From contig ONZQ02000006.1 of the NCBI GenBank assembly GCA_900312665.1, positions 1,610,964 to 1,674,963 of the forward strand: a DNA stretch of 64,000 nt, given 5' to 3'. The translations under genes were made by a program, and so were the position numbers. The notes beneath the pieces were generated by a model. The model saw only the letters and a program-made list of their open reading frames with translations, was not told where the DNA came from and did not search any database. Source of the stretch: Cephalotrichum gorgonifer (Eukaryota; Ascomycota; Sordariomycetes; Microascales; Microascaceae). Every line of letters begins with the position of its first letter. Position 1 is the stretch's first letter. Positions 34,775 through 45,640 of the stretch are shown piece after piece.

Positions 34775-35614
34775 TTATCTCATCCAGGTTCCCGTGGCAG
34801 AGGTGCCCTCTCCCACCTTACAATTGTTCGAGACGACCTTGACCCAGAAGTCCCAGGCCGTCTTGCTTCGGTCACCAGAAGCCATGCTCGCCAGCTCTTC
34901 TCGGCTTGGTGCTTGAGCGAGGCGATGGATCGATTCCTTGTCGAGGTAAATGAAGAAATGGCTGCGGGGCCCATTCTCCCGACCTGGGATGTACTCGCCG
35001 CAGGGGCCGTCCTGACCCTGGAGGCCTAGGGTGTGGGCATACTCCCAAGCCTTAGCTACGTCAGCCCCGTCTAGGGCCTGGCGGTCCTGTACGACGATGT
35101 TGTGGTATCGCCGCGCCAACTCGTGCGTGATGACCCAGTCGGGCGTGAGCGGCTCTCCCTCGGGCAGAGTATCTCGAGCAGGCCCAACCATGGCATTCCA
35201 ATCCTTCTGAAGACGTTCGCGGAGGGTTGCGTAGCCTGGCATCCTCTCGAGTTTCTTCTCCACAGCATTCATGTCGTTGTCTGGCTTCCCTCTTAACCTG
35301 CCCTCGCGGTACTCGTCCTCGAGGCGAACCAAGGCCAGCCTCTGAATGGCGGCGACAGCTAGAGAGAACTCCTCGTCGTCATCGTAGGAGGTGCGGAGGA
35401 CGGTCCACCCCCAGCATTTTTCATGCTGGTATTCTTCTGCTGTGCAGTGAAAACCATAGAGGGATATGACGTACTGCCATTGTTCCCAGAATAGACGCTC
35501 CGGGTTTCCTATGCGGCAGTCTTTTGGGAGCCAGTCGAAGAAGACTGCGACAGAGGTGTCTAAGACGGCCGGAGGGCGAGGGCTTGGGGCGAACATGGTG
35601 GCTGGTGTGGACAT
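34775..35614 (-). CDS. Hypothetical protein, 278-280 aa
   Basis: Single-exon minus-strand frame. I choose the ATG at 35614 (MSTPATMFAPSPRPPAVLDT); the ATG at 35596 is an alternative. The protein is soluble, rich in Trp and charged residues, with a helical middle (LERMPGYATLRERLQKDWNA). Motifs include VAVFFDWLPKDCRIGNPERL, YGFHCTAEEYQHEKCWGW and an HELARRYHNIVV segment. The HELAR looks superficially like a zinc-protease HExxH start but lacks the second His in register, so I do not claim protease activity. No known domain recognised. The frame is intact between decayed neighbours. Confidence 0.65.
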   Translation of the reverse strand: MSTPATMFAPSPRPPAVLDTSVAVFFDWLPKDCRIGNPERLFWEQWQYVISLYGFHCTAEEYQHEKCWGWTVLRTSYDDDEEFSLAVAAIQRLALVRLEDEYREGRLRGKPDNDMNAVEKKLERMPGYATLRERLQKDWNAMVGPARDTLPEGEPLTPDWVITHELARRYHNIVVQDRQALDGADVAKAWEYAHTLGLQGQDGPCGEYIPGRENGPRSHFFIYLDKESIHRLAQAPSREELASMASGDRSKTAWDFWVKVVSNNCKVGEGTSATGTWMR

Positions 35615-35819
35615 GGGGAAAAGACAAAACACGGATTGAAAGGAGGGGCAATTGCATTACCTCATAAAGTCTTTTTTCATACGATATTTTTATAGCTTGT
35701 CGACATAGCAACATTCGGCCTAGAAAGATGGTTAGATCTAGCCTACGATGTGACTTTGTAATAAGAGCAGTGCTGTGCCAAATGGGCCAAGAAGTAATAG
35801 TCTGTCGTTCAGAGCGGTG

Positions 35820-36345
35820 GGGAGTTACCCCCTCGACCCCCTCCGGGGGAGGGGGAGGCCTCGGGCCATCTCTCGACGGAGGGTGGTGGGGGAGGGTCTC
35901 CCGGGCGGGTGGGCGTGGGAGCTGGCGCGAAGCGCCGGTGATTTTTTTTTCTGACTTGGTGGTTTTGGACGAGTTCTGGACGTGTTCCGGGGGCCGAGGG
36001 CGAGGTGCCCGCGCGAGGAACGGCGTCTCGTGCGCTGTATTTACAGTGGGATACAGTGGGTGATGCGCTGCGACCGTAGGGGCTACAGTGGGTACAACGC
36101 TGCGGCCGTAGGGGGCTTAGGGGGTTGGCTAAGGTGGTTAGCGCGCTACGAGACGCGCTACGGGATAGTCGTGGTGCGTCGGCTACAGTGGGTAATGCGC
36201 TACGGGGTGCGCTACGGGATAGTCGTAGTGGGTCAGCTACAGTGGGACAGCGCTGTGGCTACGGGGTGAGCCATAGTGGGTGAGTTAGTGGGTGAGTTAT
36301 AGTGGGCCGCAGTGGGTGGCGCGCTACGGGACCCCCCCATCCCAA
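35820..36345 (+). repeat. GC-rich island with iterated ACAGTGGG and GCGCTACGGG motifs
   Basis: Opens with a C/G block (CCCCCTCGACCCCCTCCGGG near 35828) and then contains some nine ACAGTGGG-like motifs alternating with GCGCTACGGG-like motifs between 36040 and 36325. It includes an imperfect tandem copy of about 56 bp (GCGCTACG...GCTACAGTGGG near 36150 and 36200). It ends in a C-run (GGGACCCCCCCATCCC). No coding potential. It could be subterminal repeats of a non-autonomous DNA transposon, or a composite minisatellite. Confidence 0.7.
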
Positions 36346-36629
36346 CATCGAACGCTGATACCAAAAGGTCGTGTCCACATCCTACACATCCTACCCATCA
36401 ACCTTCATCGCGATGCAAGATGGTACGTGTGGCGGGTGGAGGCCATCGTGGGCGCCAGAGACTCACGAGGTCCGGTGCCAGTGGCTCCCACCTACCCCCC
36501 ATGCGTCTCTCGTCGTCCATCGAGGTCGATATGGATGGTCATCCGCGGAAGCTCGTGGTTTCTTTTCGAGTGGGTTCTTGACCATTACACTGAAGGCGCG
36601 GCTAGTCGACTGATTCCAGATACTATGAC

Positions 36630-36750
36630 GTACAAGTTGACATGTTGACATGTACCATGCATGTTTCGCAGCTAGATAGCTCACGATCTTTTATCACGAA
36701 ACATTCGTCATGCATGACCGAGGGGCTTGTGGGGAAAGGGACTATTGCCT
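36630..36750 (+). repeat. Dispersed repeat copy (AGCTAGAT / ACATTCGTC type)
   Basis: Counterpart of 34400-34530. A short tandem TTGACATG duplication begins it near 36638. Confidence 0.4.
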
Positions 36751-37138
36751 GTCCCGCTGACAGTAGTGAGGACGTTTTAATAAGGTTGTGATTAAGGTGA
36801 GGGCAGGCAGACGTTTTAGGAAGGCAGCGCCGGTCGCTGGCGGCGGTCCGATTGCAGCCTGCCGGGGCGTCAGCCGTAGTGTTTTTTTATTAGGCGGACA
36901 ACATCGGAAGAACAACCTGCCGGTATTACCAACTCTCCAACAGTAGGCCTGTCAATATTGGGAGCCGGCTCTCCTGAAATGCCGACACCACATGTAGAGG
37001 CGGCCGTGACCTGCTGCTACTGGAGGCCTCGCTCCGGTCTGATGGACAAAAACAAGAGGCCCGCCGACTTCTGGCCTGAATAAATTGGGTTTAAGTCTTA
37101 ATATCGGCCCATCTCGTTTAGATAAGGAGAAACGCAAG

Positions 37139-39916
37139 ATGGATCGAGATCTCGATAATCACAACCCACAAAGAACGGTAGGTGTTGAGGCGATGGCTGC
37201 CTCTTCCCAGTCCGCGCCGATGCCAGGAGCTGCAACTGACAAGTGCTCAAAAAAGATGACGCCAGAGAGCTCAAGTTCAAGTTCGGGGGCGGATACGCCC
37301 CCAGCGACGCCATCAATCGCTTCGGAACCGGTCGCATCCTTTTCTCAATCTAGTGAGCCATTCCCCCAGGCCAGAGTCACCGTCACGGCCAGCTCTAGCT
37401 CGGGGATTGATACCCCGCCGACGCCGTTGGTTGCTTCGGAGTCGGTGCCTTCCTCTTCCCATTCCGGCAAACCATTCTCCCAGGCCAACGTCGCCTTCGC
37501 AGTCGACGTATCGAGTAGTACCGCCGGCCGGACGATCCTGGCAGAGCGGCGCTTCATCTCCACAGTCTCAGCACTCATAGATCCACAGCCGCGGTCCCAC
37601 GCCGCCATCCTCCCCTGGGACCGCACCGCCTACCCCATCCTCGGCGTATCTCAGGTGGACACCCTCCGGCCCAAGAGCGGCACCGACCCTAGGGTCCTCC
37701 TCTCGAACCAGCCCTTCCGGGACGCCATCCTCCGCTCGGACCTCTGGTTCCTGATGACGGATGGGCTAATTAACGAGCACAGGAGATACGACTTTGCCGA
37801 GACCATCCCCAAGACGGGCGTCCACGGGACGAGCTGTGTCATCGTCATCTTTGGGAATCCCGCCCACGGTCCCGGCGCGTGCAACATCTCGGTCGGGGTC
37901 AGCGTCTTCGCCGTCGTCCCCAACTGTGCCTTTCTGTTCTGCAACACCAACACCGGCGAGCTCCGGCTCTTCCAGACCAGAGGCGCCTTCAACAGCCTCC
38001 TGAGAGGACGACCTCCTCCGGTCTTTGATGGGTCTTCGAAATGGGACACTCTACCCCTGCTCAACCGGTCGGACTTTGTCAATATCCGAGTCCCGCCTTC
38101 CCAGAATCTCAAGGCGGACGAAGTGGCTCTCCAGGGCTCCCTGATCATCAATCTCGACGACCTGTTGAGCAATCGCCTCTCAAAGGACCAGGTCTCGTCG
38201 ATCCTCGCCGACGAAGACAACCTCTCCACCGTCGTGATGACCTCGCGGACCCGGAACAGGCAAGACGCGTTCCAGAACTGGGTGCGGCAGCAGGCCATCG
38301 TCGTGGACGACCCAATCTACAAGCCCCGAGGCGATATGCGCCACGCAGCCCAGAGCGCCTTTGAAGAAGTCATCCGCATGGTCCAGAGAGGAATAGCGCC
38401 TCCGGACCAATTGAGACTGAGCCTCCGCCAGGCCTACCTGGCCAACATGAGGCAGTTCGTCAGGGAGATCCAGAGGAACAAAGAGGCCGTTCGTGACCGC
38501 CGGGACGTCATCCGGAGCACGACGAAATGGTCGACCATGAACTTCAATCACGGCGCTTCTCTCTGTCGCCCTGCTTCCACCGCTGATGGAAACAGGCAGA
38601 AGCAGTCTCCTGGGGATTATAGTCATACCACACCAGCAGATCCAGCGTCTGTCTCCACGCCGCACGAAGAATCGTACAAATCCTGGGAGGACAACACCAC
38701 GGATCCTCAGATCAGCCGCTTGTTGTACACCCCCGGTTTCCAATCTACCGGAGGCGCATTCAGGGGCCACTGCGCCATCTGCGGCGCCAGGGAGATGAAG
38801 ATGGCGTTCCTCTTCCTAGACGTCCCCGCATCGTCCGCCACCGTTGGATTACCACCCCCTGGAAGCCGCACCAGCCTTGACTTCCTCTTTGCCATGGGCA
38901 GCCTCCACGGGATGGATGTCCTGTCTTCCACCTTTTGTTGTGATCCGTGCTCCAGCTTCGCGGTGAAAACAGGATTGTCTACGAGCTCGGCAGAGAATAT
39001 CAAGGCTTCCATCCCGCTGGTGCGGTACGCTGATAATAAGGCGAGCATCAACGGCGCCCTCGATAAGATCTTCAGCCTCCGCTCCACGGAGGGAGATTTG
39101 CCGATGGTCTTCCTCTCCGTCCTCCTTACCGCACGACCACGACTTGCCTCGTCGGGCCAAACCACCGCCGTGTCAGCCATCGACTGGGCAGTCAAGGACC
39201 TAGTCCACACCACTCCCGTTCTAGGTAATCTCTCAGGGTCCCTCTCAAGGCCAGAGACCGGCAAATTTCCCCAGCCTCTAGCCCATGTCCTCAAAGAGCT
39301 ATTCACCGACGAAACCGAGCTGAGCGAGCCCCTAACGCGCTACCCCCTCCCCGGTTTCGTCGTCCTCCTGGCCGCAGCAGAGAGCGCGGGCATCGAGCCA
39401 AGACTCCGCGAACTTGCCGCACTCCGCCGGCTGCTGTTCCTCCTTGTCGAGGAGTTTTTCCGCGCCAGGGAGTCGACCCCGGTCGACGACAAGACCGCCC
39501 TCGCCGCCATCCTTGAGGACATCCTCTGGCGGCGGCGGAAAATGAGTCCCGCCCTACCGGTAGAGGACCGGGAGCCCGTACTCGACGTGTCCATCTTATC
39601 GCTAGTCGGGACCGAGATCTTGACCGAGCAGTCCTATAGCATGATGCAGCAGGCTGATGAGTTCAGAAAGTTGGAGGGTAGGTCGTTACTGGGAGTCGAC
39701 TGGGTCATTGCCATATTTCTGCATGCGCTGTTTAGAAATACGGCCGCGGCCTCTGGATCGGGTGCGTGGGGGGTGTTTGAGGCGATCATGAAGAGCTCGT
39801 TTATGGTTGAGGGGGTGGCGAAGTTTAGGGACTTGGGTGAGGAGGGGGCGAAGGGGCTATATGGCGATATTATGCGTTCTGGGGTGTCTTCCGAAGGTAG
39901 TATTGCTTTAGTTTAG
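37139..39916 (+). CDS. Von Willebrand factor A-domain protein, 925 aa, unknown role
   Basis: Intronless. ATG at 37139 in a fair context; an in-frame TTG upstream is not used. The N-terminus (about 1-130) is Ser/Pro-rich with two related blocks (SSSSSGADTPPATP and SSSSGIDTPPTP). A vWA-like domain follows at about 137-300: AFAVDVSSSTAG supplies the DxSxS part of a MIDAS metal site and WFLMTDGLI the later Asp. The middle is helical and the C-terminal half has a Cys/His group (GHCAICG, then FCCDPCSSF), possibly a zinc site. vWA proteins usually act by metal-dependent protein binding. I do not recognise the full-length family. It is an intact gene inside an otherwise decayed stretch. Confidence 0.75.
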   Translation: MDRDLDNHNPQRTVGVEAMAASSQSAPMPGAATDKCSKKMTPESSSSSSGADTPPATPSIASEPVASFSQSSEPFPQARVTVTASSSSGIDTPPTPLVASESVPSSSHSGKPFSQANVAFAVDVSSSTAGRTILAERRFISTVSALIDPQPRSHAAILPWDRTAYPILGVSQVDTLRPKSGTDPRVLLSNQPFRDAILRSDLWFLMTDGLINEHRRYDFAETIPKTGVHGTSCVIVIFGNPAHGPGACNISVGVSVFAVVPNCAFLFCNTNTGELRLFQTRGAFNSLLRGRPPPVFDGSSKWDTLPLLNRSDFVNIRVPPSQNLKADEVALQGSLIINLDDLLSNRLSKDQVSSILADEDNLSTVVMTSRTRNRQDAFQNWVRQQAIVVDDPIYKPRGDMRHAAQSAFEEVIRMVQRGIAPPDQLRLSLRQAYLANMRQFVREIQRNKEAVRDRRDVIRSTTKWSTMNFNHGASLCRPASTADGNRQKQSPGDYSHTTPADPASVSTPHEESYKSWEDNTTDPQISRLLYTPGFQSTGGAFRGHCAICGAREMKMAFLFLDVPASSATVGLPPPGSRTSLDFLFAMGSLHGMDVLSSTFCCDPCSSFAVKTGLSTSSAENIKASIPLVRYADNKASINGALDKIFSLRSTEGDLPMVFLSVLLTARPRLASSGQTTAVSAIDWAVKDLVHTTPVLGNLSGSLSRPETGKFPQPLAHVLKELFTDETELSEPLTRYPLPGFVVLLAAAESAGIEPRLRELAALRRLLFLLVEEFFRARESTPVDDKTALAAILEDILWRRRKMSPALPVEDREPVLDVSILSLVGTEILTEQSYSMMQQADEFRKLEGRSLLGVDWVIAIFLHALFRNTAAASGSGAWGVFEAIMKSSFMVEGVAKFRDLGEEGAKGLYGDIMRSGVSSEGSIALV

Positions 39917-41046
39917 CTTGTATAACTCTGATTGATAACCGGGGGTGGAGAGGCATGGTTCGGCTTACAATGGCCATATCCGCTTCTTCTATCTCCACTT
40001 TTCTAGTGCCACCTTCAGCATTACCGTAATTCCAACGCAAGCTCGTCCTCCACCTCATGGTCAGTTGCGGCCAGGCCGCGGGGGAGAGATAGCAAACCAG
40101 TATCGGCCCGGTATGTTACCTCGACCTCACATTCCAACTTGCCGCCGGTTGGATATGCACGAACACGGCTCTTGACGTCATTTTGATTTGGGGCAGCCCC
40201 ACCGAAGGATAGCATGAGATCGCTAATACGCGCTTACACTAAGACATTGTAAGCGCACCCGGGCTCCACTCGTAACGTCCAAGATAGAATTGGCAAAGAG
40301 CGGACAAGAGCGATCCCTGCCTCTATTACTGTGTCAAGGCGTAAAGACGTCGTTCTAGTAAAAAAATGATTCGTTCGCCAAACGACACAGTCTCGGATAC
40401 TATCGACTATCCGTGGTTTTTGGTCGATACCTGGCTTAATAGCATCCTCCGAAGGCAGAGTCAACACAAATTAACTTACTAGCTTACTTGGTAGGAATTA
40501 GATTATATTAACTTTATAAATAGTGAGAAGAGACGAATGGGAGAATCCTGGATTCAATACTTTGATAGGGCATACGAGGAATAGAGTAGAATATTCAGTA
40601 TCTGTGGGCTGTCGCTGACCTAAATACTAAGGGATGCATCCTCATTACAAGCTGCTGTCGTCGTCGCCAGTACCGAGATGCCATGTGCACGTAAGTGGTC
40701 TCGCGTTTTTTTTTCACCCCCGGATTTGTTCCCGCACCAAAAAAAAAGATGGAGGGGTTAATTCGAGTAATAAAAGCCATCAATTTCCAGATTTTATAGC
40801 CTGGCGTAGGGTACTGAGAGTAGCCAGAGGGCGTGGTTTTGGCAGTGTTCACCGATTGAAATATTCGTTCGAACTGTGACTGGCTAATTATGTTCTTGGT
40901 CCAGGAAGATTGATGTTACAGTACATGTGTGCCCAGTTCATCACCTTCATTGGTTCTTTCTTCCCCGCCTTCTTCTCTCATCTCACCAACCGAACCAAGT
41001 CCAGCCCCGATTTCATCGCCAGCCACGAAGATATCGGTTACCAACA
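39917..41046. other. Intergenic
   Basis: No gene seen. AT-rich around 40480-40860 with short A and T tracts; includes the promoter of the gene at 41047. Confidence 0.5.
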
Positions 41047-43790
41047 ATGAGTTATCCGGGTTGTAGTCCATCCTTGGACCGGCAGGGGCCGTCCCTTGAG
41101 TCTATAAGCATGGTCGAGCCTACCACGAAGAACGATGGAGTCCGGCCGGATTCAGGAGACGATCCGGGTGCAAAAGAGGAGCCAACTACACGCCAAAGCA
41201 CCAGCTGCCCGGTCGACCAAGCTTTAGATTCTGCCCGGGACACTCAAATGCTAGATCTCCTGAGAGGCATCAGCGAGAAACAGTCCGCCATTCTATCTCT
41301 CCTCCAAACGAGATTCGACCGAGAGACGGAGGACGCTACCATAGACGAGACCCTACTCCTGCCCAATTTTGAGGACAAGTACGGCAGACAGGAGGTTGCC
41401 ACGAAGTTCCTCCACGCGAACAATCACCATAGCGGAGACTTCAGACCCGGCGGCGAGAAGTTCGCGGCGTGGCTCCGGGCCAAACCAGGGGACGAGTTTC
41501 CGTGGCGGAACGATCTCGGCGTCCGCACTTCTACGGGCTGGAGAGTTTTGAGCCCGACACATCTCCGTACCGAGGCTGGGGGGGTTAATGGCATTATGGA
41601 GAAGATATGGCCGACCACCTGGAAGTTCGGCCAGCTTGAGGGCTACTTCTCATACCACCACCCTCGGTTTGAGGAGCTTCCATCGGGGCATAAGTATGCG
41701 AATCGCCAGATCTGGGAGCCTCAGGTGATGGCGTCTCCGTCGCCTCCGGAGATCTTGGAGGTATGATTCGAGCCCCTCCTTACCTACGTGCCTTTCTCGA
41801 GCTGTTCGATCCACGTGGGAAAATGACAGCTCCGTCCGCGCTACGAGCCTTAGCTAACAGTTTGATTCTTACGTCGCGGTACCCAAGCGGATGACAGAGG
41901 TATGATCTGACCCTTCTCGCTACGTCTTTGTGCAACCCTTCCGATCGGTATGAGAATGATGAGGCTCGACCTAGTCCGGGCCCAAAATCCTCGGTTGGCG
42001 AGCTGAAATTACTGTAGGAAGACAAAAGTAGGCGGTTACAACAACTGGTATGACTCTCCCGGCTTGTCTACGTTTTTAGCAAACCTGTCTCATACCAAGA
42101 TCCGTAGAGTAGCGCCGTCGGCCACCTATGGTACGTCCAAGCCACCACTCCGAGTTCTGGTCGTTACTTGTGAGCACCACTAAACAGGGCCAAAAGGGAC
42201 AACTACTCCGATATCAGCTCGGGTCTCTTGGGTATCGGCGCAGTCGCCATTATGCTCTCCTACCCCCTGGCCTCGAACCCCCAAGATAGGGGAGATAACC
42301 TGGCCTTCGTGGCTGGCCACATTGCAGAGTGGGGAGAGTTCGACCCTTCGAGGTGCGCGAGCTATAAAAAGAGAAGTCCCCCGCTCATCAATGCCCCGTT
42401 TTCGGCCGAGTATCACTTACGGTCCTTTGTCGGCATGCCAGACCCATATTTCCCGAGCGACGTTGCGGACAGTATCAGAAGAAGTGGGATCTACTGTAAG
42501 CGCGAGAAGCTGACACTCAAGTCCCCAAATGGGAAAGTGTTGAATCTGGTCGAGAGGCGATATTCAATCGCCCTGCGCATGATCATAACGGAGGCCACCT
42601 TCGGGGCGTACACGTTGTTCTCGACGGTGGACCGGACGCGCGGCTATCACAATGATAACGGGCTGTATCCATCAGCACGGATCGAAAGCACCCAAGAGAG
42701 AACGCGGAGAGAAGAAGGTTGGAGTCGCTGGAAAGACTTTGGCCTGCTCACCATGAAACATCAGACGGGATTCGCGGTATTCCAGCTCCAACTGTGTAAT
42801 TGCATTGAGAGCTGGGAAGAGGATTGGGCCAAGACCCTCCACAAACTAGACGCGGTGTCTTCGGTGAAGGTACACCCACGTTTTCTTTGCATTTACATCC
42901 CCTTTCTAACCCCCCCCCCCTTTTTTTTCTTTCCCTCCTTTCTATCTCTCCCACTAACGTATGGCGGTATGTAGCTAGCAGATATCTCCAATGCCCAAAT
43001 CAGAGAGCGCCTCATGTACGATAGTCACACCCTCGAGAGGTCTTCCCATTATTTCGAGATGCTACACATTCTCAGGATATTTTCCCAGGTAATCTCCGAG
43101 AACCGGTCCAATATCGAAGATCTAGTCAGCCGCGTCAACGCCCACCCGATGCTCTTCTCGGGCTGGCCCCGCTGGTCAAACGAGACCCGCGAGGAAAGCC
43201 AGCTTATCAACCGAGTGCGGGATCATAACTGGAAGGTAATTTTTGCACTGCAAGAGAAGGCAGCCGAAAGGCTACTCGGAAAGATTGAGCGCAAAACAGA
43301 GGAGATAAAGAACCTCAGGGATGGAGTAAGTAGGCCGGAGGAAGTGTAGACACCAACACATACTTCTCGGGAAAAAAACCAGCTCTAACAGCCCGTGAAA
43401 CCAGCTATTCAGCGCCCAATCCGTGCGAGAGGCCATGAAAGGGGCACAAATAAGCCGGTACCTCTTCGTATTCACCACTGTCACGATCCTCTTTCTCCCG
43501 CCGACATTCGTCGCAGTAGGTTATTTCCCACCTAATAGCCGATGAGTCTATCACTAGTGCCGCGCTCTTACACCTGTTGGCATCTTGCACGATAGACTTT
43601 CTACGGTATGGATATTTTTGAGAAGCCGGACGCTAGCCAGACGCGGAAGCAGTTCTGGACGGTGTTTGCGGCAGTCTCGAGCATAACCTACATCTCGGCC
43701 CTGGGCGCGGTCTTAGTCGTTGGAGCCCGCGTGAAGGAGGTGGCAGACTGGGGTTGGGGGTTTCTACGGCGCTGGAAAACGCCGGGGTAA
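41047..43790 (+). CDS. CorA-like two-TM membrane protein
   Basis: Eight exons: 41047-41760, 41861-41899, 42018-42047, 42108-42130, 42188-42869, 42975-43325, 43405-43515 and 43596-43790. All phases agree and the product is 714 residues. The small exons 2-4 are less certain than the rest. The large N-terminal part is soluble (KFGQLEGYFSYHHPRFEELP). The C-terminal part is helical (LLGKIERKTEEIKNLRDG) and leads to two transmembrane segments, YLFVFTTVTILFLPPTFVA and VFAAVSSITYISALGAVLVV. The loop reads FYGMDIF. This is the topology of fungal CorA-like proteins, but the transport signature GMN is GMD here, so magnesium transport is doubtful. The frame after the stop stays protein-like to 44300 apart from one further stop, suggesting a lost C-terminal tail. 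Confidence 0.75.
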
Positions 43791-44300
43791 AGGATTCTGG
43801 AATTCTTACGGCGAAAAGAGACGTACGATGGGAAAGATCCCGAGGACACGGGGCTTGATAACTTCGGCGACACGCGACGCAGGAATAGCTAGAGCATCAG
43901 AGATTATATATCGAGGCCGGGCAGGCCAGGGAATCGTGATGGGGGCGAGCCGGGATCGGGAGGCATTCCGAAGGAGAAGACTTCGGGGGAGACACAACAA
44001 CCGGAAGTACCCGATGAGCGTGATATTGGATCTGGAAGTGTACCTGAGGTAGGGAGTGCGGAGGGGGGACAGCAGCCAGAGGGATCACGCGGGCCCGGAA
44101 GCGCGACGTTATCCAAGAGCTCACGTATCTCAGATAAGTCGAATGGCCACCGTCAATCCTCTGGTTCTGACGTGAGGCCACAAAGCTCGCCCCTCTCGTT
44201 GCGAGAAAAGCTCTCCAATTTGTCGTCGTATCAGATGAAGGGAGTTCTTCAGCCGGACGGGGAGAAAGGGGAAACCATCGAAGTGGGGCAGAGGGACTAG
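43791..44300 (+). pseudogene. Former C-terminal tail of the CorA-like gene
   Basis: In the same frame as the last exon, after TAA at 43788-43790, the text continues ILEFLRRKETYDGKDPEDTG, meets TAG at 43890-43892, and then is open for 135 codons. This part is hydrophilic and low-complexity (PGSGGIPKEKTSGETQQPEV, SDKSNGHRQSSGSDVRPQSS) and ends at TAG 44298-44300. Both internal stops fit CAA or CAG to TAA or TAG changes. Alternatively the gene may really end at 43790, with this as a chance open region. Confidence 0.5.
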
Positions 44301-45640
44301 GGAGGTGACCATCGAGGATGTTCCGCTGATTTCTTGGGCTTGGATTACCTGTGGAATATTACTCAAGTTACAGTCGCTACCCTGTATATTCTGCACATGG
44401 GGTGGTTCTTAACATACGCTGAGCGGCTATCTCGTACTTGAGCTATGAATGAGGGTTTATTCAACTCTCGACCTACAAGTGAGCCACTCTCGAATGAGTT
44501 CCGTCTTGAGTATTCCCCTCCCACTATGACATCAGGTTCGCCGCGCAGTTGAACCCTGTCCCTTACGACAATGTAGGTGTTACGACAAGGGAAAAGGCCG
44601 GATGGGATACTTCCTGCGGAAGGCGAGTTATGGCAACCACCCATCTCAGTGTTCTCGATAACTCCAATATTGACACCTTGGTTGTTCTTTTTCTGTAAAA
44701 AGAAACGGCACAATAAATGAGAAACAACACACTGAAGTTGACTTCCTAAGCCTCTCACGGATATCAACCTTCAGTTTATCCACTCGTGCGCCCCTTACCC
44801 CATCTTCTCCAAAATTGTCATACTGTTTCTCGCTGAGACATCCTCTCGTACAGAACTACTCATTCCTTACCCTCCTCGCCACCCAGTCCCTCAAAGATAA
44901 ATCTATTCTGGGTTCTTCCAGAAGAAACCGTGGGTACCCGACATGAAAGATTCCGCTTTGTTTTTTGTTTACCCGATATGGTATAGTAGCCCTTATGAAG
45001 GGAATTTAACGCCAACCTCAGAACGTTTCTCCAGACCTGAGTCCGGGTTCCACCCAGCTGCTCATGAAGGCCCGGAGGCGCGAATATATGCTAACATATC
45101 CTTGTTAATCACGGACCTGGACCCGGACCCTGTGCTCCAACTACCCGCCTAATTTCCTCATCGTCCATCCCCGTCAATTCATTAACACGGCGCTTAATCC
45201 TCTCTACCCGCTCATTACCCGCTACGCCCCCATCACCCGCGGTGGGCAGCCTCTGGGCGCCGACGTCATTCGATTCCCCGGCATCCTTCGGCGCAGCTTC
45301 TCCAGTACGAGGGCTCTTCTTTAAGACACTTTACAAGCCAACATTAGAGTTAACTAGTTCCTGGCCGACGACGTGAATTCTAACTTACTGCATCCGCTCA
45401 AGATGGCGGTCAAGGTCCCCTTGGTCGAGGAAACTGCGGCTGCACTCAGGATCAGGGCAGGCGTAGGGGAAAATCTTATCGTGCGCTCGAACCCGATGGT
45501 GACTATCCCTGCGTTAGTGTCCATTGGGGGCATCTCTGACTACACAGTCGGGACCAGAAACCATCCTCCGGCCGGTATCTCTACAAAAGGGGTTTCGTAC
45601 TAGAGGTCTTCCTTCTCGGTAAATCTCTAGAACCAATATG
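44301..45640. other. Intergenic
   Basis: Convergent region between the CorA-like gene and the zinc-finger gene. No gene or RNA recognised. Confidence 0.5.

Larger units (their letters stand above)
35615..37138. other. Non-coding region with GC-rich repeat island
   Basis: About 1.5 kb without a gene. Its centre is a compositionally unusual island (35820-36345) described separately. The flanks carry dispersed-repeat fragments. Confidence 0.6.

Noticed and set aside
35200..35220. Zinc protease motif in the 278-aa protein
   Set aside because: HELAR lacks the HExxH spacing, so no metalloprotease claim.
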